Shown: positions 17,570 through 26,351, numbered from the stretch's first letter. The stretch is DNA of 64,000 bases from JAEWSN01 sp942493335 (GCA_942493335.1 OW818693.1:3286001-3350000); one strand, 5' to 3'. Notes: a model not told the origin generated them from the sequence alone. Translations and numbers: made by a program.

Positions 17570-18313
17570 TTAAAATATATTTACTATACTTACGGGAATA
17601 AACACCAGAGCAACTAATGCTAATCCAAGCAACAAGGCTTTTCTGAGTATATTTTTACTAGTCACTCCAAATAAGGTGACAATTGTTTTTTGAAAAGAAA
17701 TGCACAAAATGATAAATAGAATGATGGTTAAGTATGCGCCAGCTTGAATATTTGAGGAGATAAAGGTGATAGAAGAGTCATATCCAAACCTTAGTTCAGA
17801 ATAGAGATCTCTCGCCGTGCTAAATAACGACATATATAGCAATGACATAATGAGGCCAGTAGACAGCCACCATGACCATATTTTTTTATGATATAGTCCT
17901 ATCAAGATAGCAGTATCAACGAACAGAACAAAAATAGAAAAAATAAAAACAAACACTGGAAACCCTGAAGAAAAATCCGAACTATTGCCTCGACCCGTAA
18001 TACTCCTCTTTCCAAGCGCCAGAGTGATCTCTACTAACATAACGACATATTTTGTAACTATTGCAATATGTGGCAAAGCAATAAGCGAATATAGAATTCT
18101 AGAAGGCGTCTGCATTTGAGAAGAGATTTGAACATCATCTCGAACAACGACAACATTGCTTAAGTCACCGCAAGCATAACTTATTCCGCGCACATCCAAT
18201 ATATGGGAAGCAATGGCAAGTGCTTCTTTCTCATATTCTTCGGAATGCTCCCGTAAAATACCCAATAAACTTTCATCTGATAGTAGCTCAACTCTTTCTC
18301 GTATTGTACTCAT
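17570..18313 (-). CDS. Multi-spanning membrane protein, unknown
   Basis: 247 residues. A soluble N-terminus of about 75 residues (ERVELLSDESLLGILREHSE) is followed by five or so hydrophobic segments, including FPVFVFIFSIFVLFVDTAIL and a terminal LLLGLALVALVFIPVSIVNI. It is an integral membrane protein without a signal peptide. The N-terminal domain resembles short DUFs attached to membrane regions in Bacillota, but no family is certain. GGGGG precedes the ATG closely. Lone gene in its cassette. Confidence 0.7.
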   Translation of the reverse strand: MSTIRERVELLSDESLLGILREHSEEYEKEALAIASHILDVRGISYACGDLSNVVVVRDDVQISSQMQTPSRILYSLIALPHIAIVTKYVVMLVEITLALGKRSITGRGNSSDFSSGFPVFVFIFSIFVLFVDTAILIGLYHKKIWSWWLSTGLIMSLLYMSLFSTARDLYSELRFGYDSSITFISSNIQAGAYLTIILFIILCISFQKTIVTLFGVTSKNILRKALLLGLALVALVFIPVSIVNIF

Positions 18314-18356
18314 GACAACCCCCTATAAATAACGATAGAATTTCCCAGATGCATAT

Positions 18357-18461
18357 CAGCTAACGTCTTAGTGTCCTCGATGTTGCCGAACCGTTCTACG
18401 GAGGCCTGCTTCAGAGCGCGCGACGCGCACGGTGAGGGAATATTGGGGACACGATGTTACA
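18357..18461 (-). repeat. attC site, family C
   Basis: Ends cagctaac and gttacat; arms gtgtcctcgatgttgccgaa and gagggaatattggggacac pair; centre agagcgcgcgacgcgcac. Confidence 0.85.
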
Positions 18462-18474
18462 TGCTGGGCGGAGA

Positions 18475-19020
18475 CTACAATAGACAAAATGGGGTGGGGG
18501 AGACATACGAGAACATTTTCACATCATAGTATCGTTCTTCTTTTCGAGAGTAATTTCTCAACACTCCTTCGAAAGCCATTCCCGCTTTCTCCATGACTCT
18601 TGCTGATGCTATGTTTTCGATTCTACATGTAGCTTCAATTCTGATTAACCCTAACTCCATTATCCCATACTGGAGTATTTTGGCGAGTGCATTTGTAGCA
18701 TACCCCTTATTTGAATATGATGTTGAGATGTTAAAGCCAATGCCTGCTTTTCTTGAATCTGCACTGACATAAAACAACCCGATATTCCCAATTACACAAC
18801 TGTTTTCAACTTCTTCAACGATCCACGCAACTCCTTTTTTCTCATAGAATGAAGACCTAAGTTTTCTTACAAGCATCTGTGTATCATTGATAGAAGAATG
18901 TACTGTTGAGCTTGTATATTTCATCATCTCGACATCGCTGAGATAAGAAAATAGAGAGTCAGCATCAGATTCAGCTATTTCTCGCAGTAATATTTTATCA
19001 GAGATAATCGTTGGGAACAT
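18475..19020 (-). CDS. GNAT acetyltransferase, RimJ/RimL type
   Basis: About 181 residues. It has the RimJ/RimL layout: ILLREIAESDADSLFSYL at the start, AGIGFNISTSYSNKGYATNAL in the middle, and LIRIEATCRIENIASARVMEKAG at the end. This group acetylates N-terminal amines of ribosomal proteins or small molecules. GAGGTGAAT precedes the ATG at 19020; a GTG two codons earlier is less likely. The stop codon is 13 bases from the attC end. Confidence 0.85.
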   Translation of the reverse strand: MFPTIISDKILLREIAESDADSLFSYLSDVEMMKYTSSTVHSSINDTQMLVRKLRSSFYEKKGVAWIVEEVENSCVIGNIGLFYVSADSRKAGIGFNISTSYSNKGYATNALAKILQYGIMELGLIRIEATCRIENIASARVMEKAGMAFEGVLRNYSRKEERYYDVKMFSYVSPTPFCLL

Positions 19021-19079
19021 ATTCACCTCTTTAGTAAATGGATTATCTGTTGAAGATGCAACTCTGTTTCATAGCCTGG

Positions 19080-19185
19080 CAGGTAACGTGTTTGTGTCCC
19101 GATGTTTCCGAACCGTTCTTCATAGGCCTGCTTCAGAGCGCGCGACGCGCACGGTGAGGGAATATTGGGGGCACGATGTTAGGTG
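19080..19185 (-). repeat. attC site, family C
   Basis: Ends caggtaac and gttaggt; arms gtgtcccgatgtttccgaa and gagggaatattgggggcac pair; centre agagcgcgcgacgcgcac. Confidence 0.85.
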
Positions 19186-19189
19186 CCGT

Positions 19190-19837
19190 TTACAAGTCCC
19201 CAGGAGTGACATTAGCAATATATTCGGTCAGCATCTGCTTTGCTTCAACATACTTTCTGTAGGCTGTGGTGACGATACTAATATCTACTTGTTCACTCTT
19301 GTACTTTCCAATAGCAAGTTCCAAGTCTAGCCGCGAAACCCTGTAGTAATTCGAGTAAGCATGATAGTTCTCATATGTGTCGGGATATACTGCGAATCCA
19401 TATGCTGCTACCTCGGGAGTAAATCCATACTGAGAAAGGGATCCAAAATCTATCTCTTCTTGATGGTCTGCGAAGTATTTCTGGAAACACTGAATTTGCT
19501 TTTGGTAATACTTATTTGAATCAAGAGGATCAGACCAGTTACACATTATCACTTCACCGTTATAAATCAAAACACTTCCATTATCTCGATATAAAAATGA
19601 TTTGTCCCCACGAGAAACTATCTGATCATACGCATTTTGATCATCCAAAGAAGCGATAGTCTCACTGTTTAGCTCTTGCTCAATTGAAGCAACCTCGCTT
19701 TGCCTAAATTGCGATTCATTTTCCTGTCTGCTAATCGCCACATTCTCATAATGTTGCTTTGTAAGCGAATATACGGAATAGTGTGAAGCTAAGGCTGCCA
19801 AAACAACAATAATGCAGATAACGGTCTTTCGCTTCAT
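19190..19837 (-). CDS. Hypothetical secreted or membrane-anchored protein
   Basis: 215 residues. The N-terminus MKRKTVICIIVVLAALASH is a signal peptide or membrane anchor, with no lipobox. The rest is extracytoplasmic and charged, with IEQELNSETIASLDDQNAYD and a Tyr-rich segment (YPDTYENYHAYSNYYRVS). Family not recognised. GGAGGG precedes the ATG. The next two cassettes also encode small membrane-anchored proteins, which may reflect selection for surface traits. Confidence 0.68.
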   Translation of the reverse strand: MKRKTVICIIVVLAALASHYSVYSLTKQHYENVAISRQENESQFRQSEVASIEQELNSETIASLDDQNAYDQIVSRGDKSFLYRDNGSVLIYNGEVIMCNWSDPLDSNKYYQKQIQCFQKYFADHQEEIDFGSLSQYGFTPEVAAYGFAVYPDTYENYHAYSNYYRVSRLDLELAIGKYKSEQVDISIVTTAYRKYVEAKQMLTEYIANVTPGDL

Positions 19838-19872
19838 GATTCCCTCCGTTCCGATTACGGCAGATCATATGG

Positions 19873-19985
19873 CACCTAACGTCTTAGCCTCTGCGAAGTG
19901 CCGAAACCGGGACCCGCGGCTGCTCCCGCTTCGGAGGCGCGCGACGCGCACCGGTTTTGGAATTTTGAAGAGGCGATGTTATACG
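19873..19985 (-). repeat. attC site, family A
   Basis: Ends cacctaac and gttatac; arms gcctctgcgaagtgccgaaa and ttttggaattttgaagaggc pair; centre ggcgcgcgacgcgcaccgg. The right core contains the stop codon of the next gene. Confidence 0.87.
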
Positions 19986-20602
19986 GCGGAATCCACTTCC
20001 TTCCTCATTCTTAAAACTTTAAATGTTTTCAACATCGCAATAACCTCATTGAACTCATTTTCGTTGAGATATTCTGATTGCCTATAACAGAACTCAAGAC
20101 TTGCAGCAATACTCCGTTCCTTATTTGTCTCGATTATTACAATGACTCTGTTATCATTATATTCTGCATACAACAAATAATCGTATGATTTAAATACACT
20201 TAAAAACTCTTGTGGTACACCAGAAAACGTCCATGCCTCACCGAGAAGGTTATGATATTTATCCTTGTATGCCTGGATAGAGGTGAACTTTCTACAACTA
20301 ACCGATATGCCTGAATTATTATCCGTGTTATCCCATGAATTGGGATTATCCATAAACGGAATCCACGGATTCGCGATCTCAAAGTCATACTTTATGAGGT
20401 ATGCTTCATTGTCATCAAGAAAAGTAGTTTCGTCCATACCATTATCTGTAACGGCATCATTTCCCTGAAAGCTGAGAATACTCATTGAGAATAGCACTAA
20501 AATAAAGCAAACAAGCATGGCCGCAATAATTGCAGTCGCTTTATTATTTTCTATGTGCGTTGCTATCCGACGTAGCATATCCAATGACATCCCCCTATCC
20601 AA
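19979..20602 (-). CDS. Hypothetical membrane-anchored protein
   Basis: About 203-207 residues. A single hydrophobic segment (AIIAAMLVCFILVLFSMSIL, residues about 24-43) follows a basic N-terminus, so the bulk is probably outside the membrane. The C-terminal half has DYLLYAEYNDNRVIVIIET and a helical end. Family not recognised. The start is uncertain: an ATG at 20590 or a TTG at 20602. The stop TAA lies inside the attC core (GTTATAC). The attC expected upstream is only a fragment. Confidence 0.65.
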   Translation of the reverse strand: MDRGMSLDMLRRIATHIENNKATAIIAAMLVCFILVLFSMSILSFQGNDAVTDNGMDETTFLDDNEAYLIKYDFEIANPWIPFMDNPNSWDNTDNNSGISVSCRKFTSIQAYKDKYHNLLGEAWTFSGVPQEFLSVFKSYDYLLYAEYNDNRVIVIIETNKERSIAASLEFCYRQSEYLNENEFNEVIAMLKTFKVLRMRKEVDSAV

Positions 20603-20611
20603 GGATATTTT

Positions 20612-20658
20612 CGCTGACCTGAACCGGTTTTAGGCTGTTGAATACACGAGGTTATGTG
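20612..20658 (-). repeat. Truncated attC, family B
   Basis: Only the right arm and end remain (ccggttttaggctgttgaatacac, then gttatgt), joined to a few bases of the left inner arm (gacctgaacc). The left core and the centre are deleted, so this site cannot fold as a normal attC and the two neighbouring cassettes are probably locked together. Confidence 0.7.
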
Positions 20659-20690
20659 GCGTTTTGACTAAACAGAGTGGACAGGTTCCT

Positions 20691-21143
20691 TTATGGCGTT
20701 AGTAGTGTATACGTATACCAATCATCCTTTACTGGGACTAATTCTATAATTGAACTTGTTTTTTCACCATTAAGCTTGATGATACCTTCTTCTCTGCCAC
20801 CCATGCTTTTTTTCAAAAATTTGACTGAACCATTTTCATCAATGCTTATGCTCCCATAATCAAGTGTATAAAGAACAGTCAGTATGCTGTCATCCATTGA
20901 ATCCGAATATTTCCTCATTTCATCAATCTTAGTTACCCCATAAATCCCATCAAATCGACCTTTATCGATATCAATAATTCCATAATTCGCATATGTTGCA
21001 ATCTCGTTGAACGCTTTTTCATTTTTGAGATAATCACTTTTCATATCAACACCTTGATGTAAATATTTTGATTATAATATCGATATCGAGGAAACTACTA
21101 CTAGACTAATAACCAGTAAAAGCATAATCTTTCCACGCTTCAT
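20691..21143 (-). pseudogene. Membrane-anchored hypothetical protein interrupted by a stop codon
   Basis: The ATG at 21143 has GGGGAG upstream and encodes a hydrophobic leader (MKRGKIMLLLVISLVVVS). Codon 24 is TAA (21072-21074). The same frame then continues (SKYLHQGVD) into 117 further codons from an internal ATG at 21044 to the stop at 20691. The body is soluble, with repeated YGIIDIDKGRF and YGSISIDENGS stretches. The simplest reading is a secreted or anchored protein that lost its leader by one substitution. A re-initiated cytosolic form is possible but has no good RBS. Confidence 0.6.
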
Positions 21144-21228
21144 ACTACTCCCCATCACTTACAGATCACGGCTGATTTGTTGTATTGGCATCCAGTTTCC
21201 CTTAACATAAAAATGTATCTGCCAATGC

Positions 21229-21341
21229 CACATAACGTGGATGCCTCTGCGGAGTGGCCAAACCGGGACCCGCGGCTGCTCCTGCTTCGGAGGCGCGCGA
21301 CGCGCACCAGTTTGGGCATTTTGCAGAGGCTAAGTTATAAG
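21229..21341 (-). repeat. attC site, family A
   Basis: Ends cacataac and gttataa; arms gcctctgcggagtggccaaa and agtttgggcattttgcagaggc pair; centre ggcgcgcgacgcgcacc. Confidence 0.87.
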
Positions 21342-21360
21342 AAGTGGGCGAGAAATAACA

Positions 21361-22203
21361 TTATTTCAAGTTGATACCCAGCAATACTTCGTTTGTTGTA
21401 ATCCCGGAATAAGAGTACACCAAATCATTAATTAGAAAAGGAATTTCTGCTTTATCGTCAAGCTTGATAATTGAATAATTCTTTATCAAACGGTCGGAAT
21501 GAGTGATAATTGCATCCTTAATACAAGGTCTGTCAATTTCGGTAGCTCTTTCAATTATCTTGGTCAGCCCCCCAAACTGACTAATAAGTTTCAATGCAGT
21601 CTTAGGGCCAACTTTCTCCGCACCCCTAATATTGTCGGCTTTATCACCTGTTAGAGATTTCCAATCCACATATTTCGAAGGTAACACACCGAATTTGTTA
21701 TATATATACTCAATGTTGCAGACAGTTGTTTTTTTACCCTGATACCGCAATACTTTCACGTTATCGCTTATCAATTGAAAAAAATCAGAATCAAATGATG
21801 ATATGATAATCTCCATTTCGTTTTCATATCTTTTAACATAACTCGCTACGCAATCGTCCGTTTCAATTCCTGTAACTTCAGTATATCGTATATTAAGGTA
21901 ATCCAAAGCTTCATAAATATCATTAAGCTGAGAGAATGGATTTTGATGCTCTGGAACTTCAGTATAGTCTGTCCTATTAGCTTTGTAGTTCTCGTCTATT
22001 TCTTTTCGAGTGTTTTCTTGTTCTTTATCAAATAGTACAACGACATGAGTTGGGTTAATAAGCCTTATGATTTTCAAGAGAGCACCAATAAACCCAAGGG
22101 TTCCTTGTATAGCTTTCCCATCCTTATTTATTATTCTTGCTGGCATACCGAAAAACATTTGAAATAAAAGATTGTGCCCATCAATAACTAGTAATCTCGG
22201 CAT
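21361..22203 (-). CDS. 5'-3' exonuclease (FEN/Pol I N-terminal type)
   Basis: 280 residues, the length of a stand-alone Pol I 5' nuclease domain. The metal-binding acidic residues are all in place: LLVIDGHNLLF, VVLFDKEQE followed by the arch-region YKANRTDY, GIETDDCVAS, and SSFDSDFFQL. The H3TH DNA-binding motif is visible as GDKADNIRGAEKVGPKTALKL. It should remove 5' flaps and RNA primers. AAGGAG precedes the ATG. It is a lone gene in its cassette, but a family A DNA polymerase lacking this domain lies about 4 kb away in the RT cassette. Confidence 0.88.
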   Translation of the reverse strand: MPRLLVIDGHNLLFQMFFGMPARIINKDGKAIQGTLGFIGALLKIIRLINPTHVVVLFDKEQENTRKEIDENYKANRTDYTEVPEHQNPFSQLNDIYEALDYLNIRYTEVTGIETDDCVASYVKRYENEMEIIISSFDSDFFQLISDNVKVLRYQGKKTTVCNIEYIYNKFGVLPSKYVDWKSLTGDKADNIRGAEKVGPKTALKLISQFGGLTKIIERATEIDRPCIKDAIITHSDRLIKNYSIIKLDDKAEIPFLINDLVYSYSGITTNEVLLGINLK

Positions 22204-22250
22204 ATGTAACTCCTTGTAGCTATTAGCAAAGCGATCTTACGCCCCATTTC

Positions 22251-22356
22251 TTATAACGTCCTTGTCTCTGCGACGGACCGAAACCTGGACCTCAGCGCCC
22301 TTCTGCGGCGCGCGATGCGCACTGGTTTTGGGCTGTTGCAGAGATGATGTTAGGTG
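22251..22356 (-). repeat. attC site, family A variant
   Basis: Ends ttataac and gttaggt; arms gtctctgcgacggaccgaaa and ttttgggctgttgcagaga pair; centre ggcgcgcgatgcgcac. It is intermediate between families A and B in the inner arm. Confidence 0.82.
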
Positions 22357-22362
22357 AATTAG

Positions 22363-23253
22363 TTAACGAGCATTATGAATGGTTTTATTTTCACACCATT
22401 CTGCAAACCCATCACAATCTATAAGTCCCTTCACAAGAAGCGACTTCCAGTGATTGGGGCCGTACAAGTCTGATATCATGGAATACTCTTCGTCTAGATG
22501 AAGCATAACATCACTTTGCGATACTTTATTCTTAATCCGCAAAGAATTGACTATTTCGAAAAGGTAATTATTGCAGTTATCTTTAAATCTAGAAAATAAC
22601 TGCAATCGTTTATAGTGCTCTTGAATCGTATAGCAGTTGCTATACTGCTTGTATACTTCGCTTCCATCTTCATTTTGTAGGTACATAAATCTGACAACGG
22701 GTAAATCATCGATGATAGTAATCTGCGCCTTTATTATTGGGACATTGGGAATCGAGTCATAGTACAGATTAATAAAAAAACGATTTTCACCAATCCACGA
22801 TTCACTCTTTAAAGAATTGCATTCACTACAACACGGTATCAGGTTTGGACCGAATACTGAAAACTCAGGAAACACACTTTTCGGTACATAATGATCGAAT
22901 GTATTCGCGGAATTTATTCCACAGAATTGGCACAATTTCCCCATGTCCACTTTTTGACTTAATAATATCCCACTTTTTAGGTGTTCCAAATATTTTGTAG
23001 ATTGTTCGTAACAAGATATCATTGCGCGTTTTTGAATGTCATTGCAAATACTCTTGCTCAAGCATTCGAGTGTTTTTTTTGAATTCAAGTACTCCTTATA
23101 TGTTTCAACAATAGGGTCATACAATTCGGTAATAATATCAACAACTCTATTTTCAACGCCAGTTGCCTCGTCCTTAATTGATCCTCTTTTTCTTGAGTAT
23201 ATGCCAAGTAATATTTCCTCTTGACCTTTTTCAAATGGTATCAGCATTCTCAT
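22363..23253 (-). CDS. HNH endonuclease of a two-gene system
   Basis: 296 residues. The HNH/McrA-like core is in the middle: CQFC (Cys108, Cys111), DHYVPK with His121, then PCCSECNSLKS (Cys142, Cys145, Asn146), giving a beta-beta-alpha-metal nuclease fold with a structural zinc. Flanking regions are helical. The gene starts 9 bases after the end of the ATPase gene, with AGAGG before the ATG, so the pair is one operon within one cassette. An ATPase plus HNH pair resembles the Septu phage-defence architecture (PtuA/PtuB). The equivalence is inferred from gene layout. Confidence 0.8.
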   Translation of the reverse strand: MRMLIPFEKGQEEILLGIYSRKRGSIKDEATGVENRVVDIITELYDPIVETYKEYLNSKKTLECLSKSICNDIQKRAMISCYEQSTKYLEHLKSGILLSQKVDMGKLCQFCGINSANTFDHYVPKSVFPEFSVFGPNLIPCCSECNSLKSESWIGENRFFINLYYDSIPNVPIIKAQITIIDDLPVVRFMYLQNEDGSEVYKQYSNCYTIQEHYKRLQLFSRFKDNCNNYLFEIVNSLRIKNKVSQSDVMLHLDEEYSMISDLYGPNHWKSLLVKGLIDCDGFAEWCENKTIHNAR

Positions 23254-23262
23254 ATAAACCTC

Positions 23263-24684
23263 TTAATAGCAACTTTTCAAGTATATGCGTGCATTGAGCG
23301 ACAATTTATTGTTAAATAGCAACAGCACATCTTCATAATCCGTGTCACTGGACAGTTTTTTAAGTATATGCTTATAGTTATCAAAGACATTATTCGTTTC
23401 AAATACTCCTATTGTAAGTTCAGAAAGATTTTCACCGAACGACTCGAATTCTAGTTTCCTTACTATAGCGGTTTGCCCTATTCGCTCAAATACGACAACA
23501 GAATCAGATGGTATCTGTTGTATTACATGGGGTATATGAGTGGCAAGAATCGCGAAACTATCGTATTTGTCTAGCACAGTGTATAAAGCTTTTAAGAGGA
23601 CAGCTATTGCATTAGGATGTAGATGAATCTCTGGTTCATCGAAGATTATAAGGGTGTTCAATCTTATATTTGCTACAATATTTGTTATTATCTCAAATAT
23701 CATTCTCTGTCCAGAACTGAGTTCTTCCAGCACATCATATCTTTGCTCGGTTACAATTACTTGCTCTATTCTGTCTTTAAACTCTTCACTCTGAATCTCT
23801 TCAAGGATTTCAAGCCAGAACTCAACCCGCTCAAACTCGATAATTCTCTTAATTGAATCTTTAAGCTTTGTTAGCATTAATTCTGCATTAAACCTGCTAT
23901 CTTGGTCCAGCGCCCCAAAGTTTTGATACATCGTACCGTTCTCGCTTTTCGGAGAACCATTATTGAACTGAGTAAACGCACTGTAGGATAGACTGAGTAT
24001 CATCCCAAAGCTAGGTCTATTGCCATTGAACTTGTCTTGATTGTCCTTAAAATCAGAAATTAAGTCGTTAGTTAAGTCCGCTAAATATCTTGTTTTTCCC
24101 GTGCCGTTCTTTCCTATAATAGCAGTAACTCTATATGGCAATCCATCATTTCTAAAAAAGGAGAAATCAACTTTATGTGAGTTTTCGGCATTGTCTAATT
24201 TTGTTTCATAAGAGAATGTATATTTTTGCTTAACTAATGAATTCTTAAGATAGTCGTTTGCGTTATTTAGCGCATTACTTCCGTTCCTTAGCAATGAAGA
24301 CATAAATCCTTCATGATCATTGAATTGCTCTCTGATAGTGGTAAATATTGCTGCATCGTTAAGACATTTTAGAACATCATCATAAACCTCATGCCCTAAG
24401 TTTGATAGTTTCTCATAATAATCCATTGTCGAGCCAAGTGAACAATACTCAACAGGAAGTTGATAAAACTCAGATGGAATTACCAATTTCGTTGTCTTTT
24501 CACTTCTATGTAGAATCCTGACACTGCTCAAATCTTTCCTTGTACCATCTTGTAACACGTAGTATGCCGAAAAACACGTTTTGTATCCAAAGTCGTCCCA
24601 ATTATCACTCAACAGAATGATGCAAGGACCTTCGACTTTGTAATCTTCTGGAAACCTCGTCCATGGCTTCACTATGAATCTCAT
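23263..24684 (-). CDS. SMC/ABC-like ATPase of a two-gene system
   Basis: 473 residues. The ATPase motifs are Walker A IGKNGTGKT (190-198), an ABC-type signature ELSSGQRM (321-328), Walker B TLIIFDEPEIHLHP (344-357) and an H-loop ATHIPH (381-386). No long coiled-coil is seen, only about 120 residues between Walker A and the signature. The first 180 residues are not recognised. Such ATPases (RecF/OLD/PtuA-like) often sense DNA and activate a partner nuclease. AGGAGAT precedes the ATG. The HNH nuclease follows directly. The two fill the cassette between the attC sites at 22251 and 24718. Confidence 0.82.
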   Translation of the reverse strand: MRFIVKPWTRFPEDYKVEGPCIILLSDNWDDFGYKTCFSAYYVLQDGTRKDLSSVRILHRSEKTTKLVIPSEFYQLPVEYCSLGSTMDYYEKLSNLGHEVYDDVLKCLNDAAIFTTIREQFNDHEGFMSSLLRNGSNALNNANDYLKNSLVKQKYTFSYETKLDNAENSHKVDFSFFRNDGLPYRVTAIIGKNGTGKTRYLADLTNDLISDFKDNQDKFNGNRPSFGMILSLSYSAFTQFNNGSPKSENGTMYQNFGALDQDSRFNAELMLTKLKDSIKRIIEFERVEFWLEILEEIQSEEFKDRIEQVIVTEQRYDVLEELSSGQRMIFEIITNIVANIRLNTLIIFDEPEIHLHPNAIAVLLKALYTVLDKYDSFAILATHIPHVIQQIPSDSVVVFERIGQTAIVRKLEFESFGENLSELTIGVFETNNVFDNYKHILKKLSSDTDYEDVLLLFNNKLSLNARIYLKSCY

Positions 24685-24717
24685 CGCTATCTCCTATATT
24701 CTGCTATCTGATAATTT

Positions 24718-24829
24718 CACCTAACGTGAATGTGTATGCGACGGCCTGAAACCGGGACCCGCGGCTGCTCCAGCTTCGAAGGCGCGCGACGCGCACCGGT
24801 TTTAGGCTGTTGAATACACGTAGTTAGCC
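24718..24829 (-). repeat. attC site, family B
   Basis: Ends cacctaac and gttagcc; arms gtgtatgcgacggcctgaaa and ttttaggctgttgaatacac pair; centre ggcgcgcgacgcgcaccgg. Confidence 0.88.
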
Positions 24830-25080
24830 GCTGTGCGAGCGTGGGACGATTCCTCGTAATGTGATTATTCTATCACAACTATTTTTACTTGCTATTCTTC
24901 TTGCCGCGCTTTGTACAGAAGAAGTCGTTGCTGGAGCTTGTAAACCAAGGGAACCGAAGAAAAATCAACTGGTAGTAGAATGATTCAACAATGCCTCGCT
25001 TGTACTCTTATGTCGAAATGATATCCTTGAAGCAGAATGAAATCTTTTAAGTAAGAAAAGATAAAAATCTGGAGGACATT

Positions 25081-25641
25081 ATGAAACTGAATATTGGCAA
25101 AAAGATATGTGAGTTGAGAAAGACACATGGATTGACGCAAGAACAATTGGCTTCGGAAATGGGCGTGTCTATTGCGGCTGTCTCCAAATGGGAAACGGGA
25201 AATTCCTTGCCTAATGTTTTGATGCTGTGCTCGATCGCTGACTACTTTGTAGTATCGACAGATGAGCTGCTTGGAAGAACCAAAGGCAAGAAAACTGTAA
25301 TAATAACAGATGATTCGGATTTTTTGCGGAAAACACTAAAAGGCTTACTGGAAGAGAACAATATTGATGTTGTTGCAGAAGCCACAAATGGTAAAGAGCT
25401 TATGAATATCTTGAAGACGAAAAGGACCGATATTGTCATCCTCGACATAAATATGCCTGTCATGGATGGCATCGAAGCCTTGAAACATATAAAAACAGAG
25501 CATCCAAACGTGAAAGTCATCATGTGTTCAGTAACAAATGATAATAGCATAATTGATGAAGCAATCGCTCTCGGCGCATGCGGATATATTGTTAAGCCAT
25601 TTATGCCCGAAGCTATCATTGGGTGCTTAAGCAGAACATGA
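25081..25641 (+). CDS. XRE-type HTH fused to a response-regulator receiver domain
   Basis: 186 residues. Residues 5-60 form an XRE/Cro-like helix-turn-helix (LRKTHGLTQEQLASEMGVSI, then AAVSKWETG). Residues 70-186 are a CheY-like receiver with Asp77/Asp78, phospho-acceptor Asp122 in ILDINMPVMDG, Ser150 and Lys172 in VKPF. The order (DNA-binding domain first) is the reverse of most response regulators. GGAGG precedes the ATG. It is the only plus-strand gene in the well-preserved array, so it needs its own promoter in the 250-bp AT-rich stretch before it (24830-25080), where I see no other gene. No cognate kinase is nearby. Confidence 0.85.
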   Translation: MKLNIGKKICELRKTHGLTQEQLASEMGVSIAAVSKWETGNSLPNVLMLCSIADYFVVSTDELLGRTKGKKTVIITDDSDFLRKTLKGLLEENNIDVVAEATNGKELMNILKTKRTDIVILDINMPVMDGIEALKHIKTEHPNVKVIMCSVTNDNSIIDEAIALGACGYIVKPFMPEAIIGCLSRT

Positions 25642-25714
25642 CCGATTGTCCGAGTTCCACTACCTGTCGCTTTTTGTTATTCCAACGCATCGATCAATCC
25701 TGCAAAGAGCATAG

Positions 25715-25827
25715 CGGCTAACGTCTTAGCCTCTGCGAAGTGCCGAAACCGGGACCCGCGGCTGCTCCCGCTTCGGAGGCGCACGATGCGCACCGGTTTT
25801 GGCATTTTGAAGAGGTGATGTTAAATG
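25715..25827 (-). repeat. attC site, family A
   Basis: Ends gcggctaac and gttaaat; arms gcctctgcgaagtgccgaaa and ttttggcattttgaagaggt pair; centre ggcgcacgatgcgcaccgg. Confidence 0.87.
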
Positions 25828-25844
25828 AAGCGCTCAACAGACCT

Positions 25845-26351
25845 TCAGAGACATTTCTCAAAGATTTGCTGATTGTTTTCTGGTGATATTTCACCTAAGT
25901 GCTCATACCCCATCGAAAGCCAAAACGGAATACCTGTGACCGGATCGGATGTCAAATAAACGCGTGGCACCTTATCATTACGGAAGTACTCTTCAATTCT
26001 TAAGCACATTTGTTTTCCGACACCCTGGCGACGGAATTCCGGTATAACATAGAATTCCATGATAAATCCGTATCCAGGTTTGATAAAACCACGATGATCT
26101 TCATGGTCAACCTTGCCATAAACAAATCCGATCGGTTTCTTCACATGGAAGCAGACTTCCAGATGCCGATCAACTGGCCCTTGCATGTTTACCATACCGC
26201 GTGCATACTCAAGCACCCGGTTCTGTGGTGTAACTGGGTCTGTGTTGAGATTTGTGTCAAGTTCGTAGAAATACGGCACAAGAAGCTTGCCAAACAATTC
26301 AATGTGAGCTTCATTCTCTTTCTCTAATTGCATAAAAACCAGTTCGCTCAT
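25845..26351 (-). CDS. GNAT N-acetyltransferase
   Basis: 168 residues. Motif A is PEFRRQGVGKQMCLRIEEYF (Q/RxxGxG), preceded by GYGFIMEFYVI and followed by VYLTSDPVTGIPFWLSMGY. The first 60 residues are helical and contain MQLEKENEAHIELFGKL. It is probably a small-molecule acetyltransferase. GGAGGAGG precedes the ATG. It is the cassette next to the RT-polymerase unit. Confidence 0.82.
   Translation of the reverse strand: MSELVFMQLEKENEAHIELFGKLLVPYFYELDTNLNTDPVTPQNRVLEYARGMVNMQGPVDRHLEVCFHVKKPIGFVYGKVDHEDHRGFIKPGYGFIMEFYVIPEFRRQGVGKQMCLRIEEYFRNDKVPRVYLTSDPVTGIPFWLSMGYEHLGEISPENNQQIFEKCL

Noticed and set aside
24830..25080. Gene in the AT-rich stretch before the XRE-REC gene
   Set aside because: The frames there are short, lack RBS and show no recognisable motif. 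It is more likely the promoter region.
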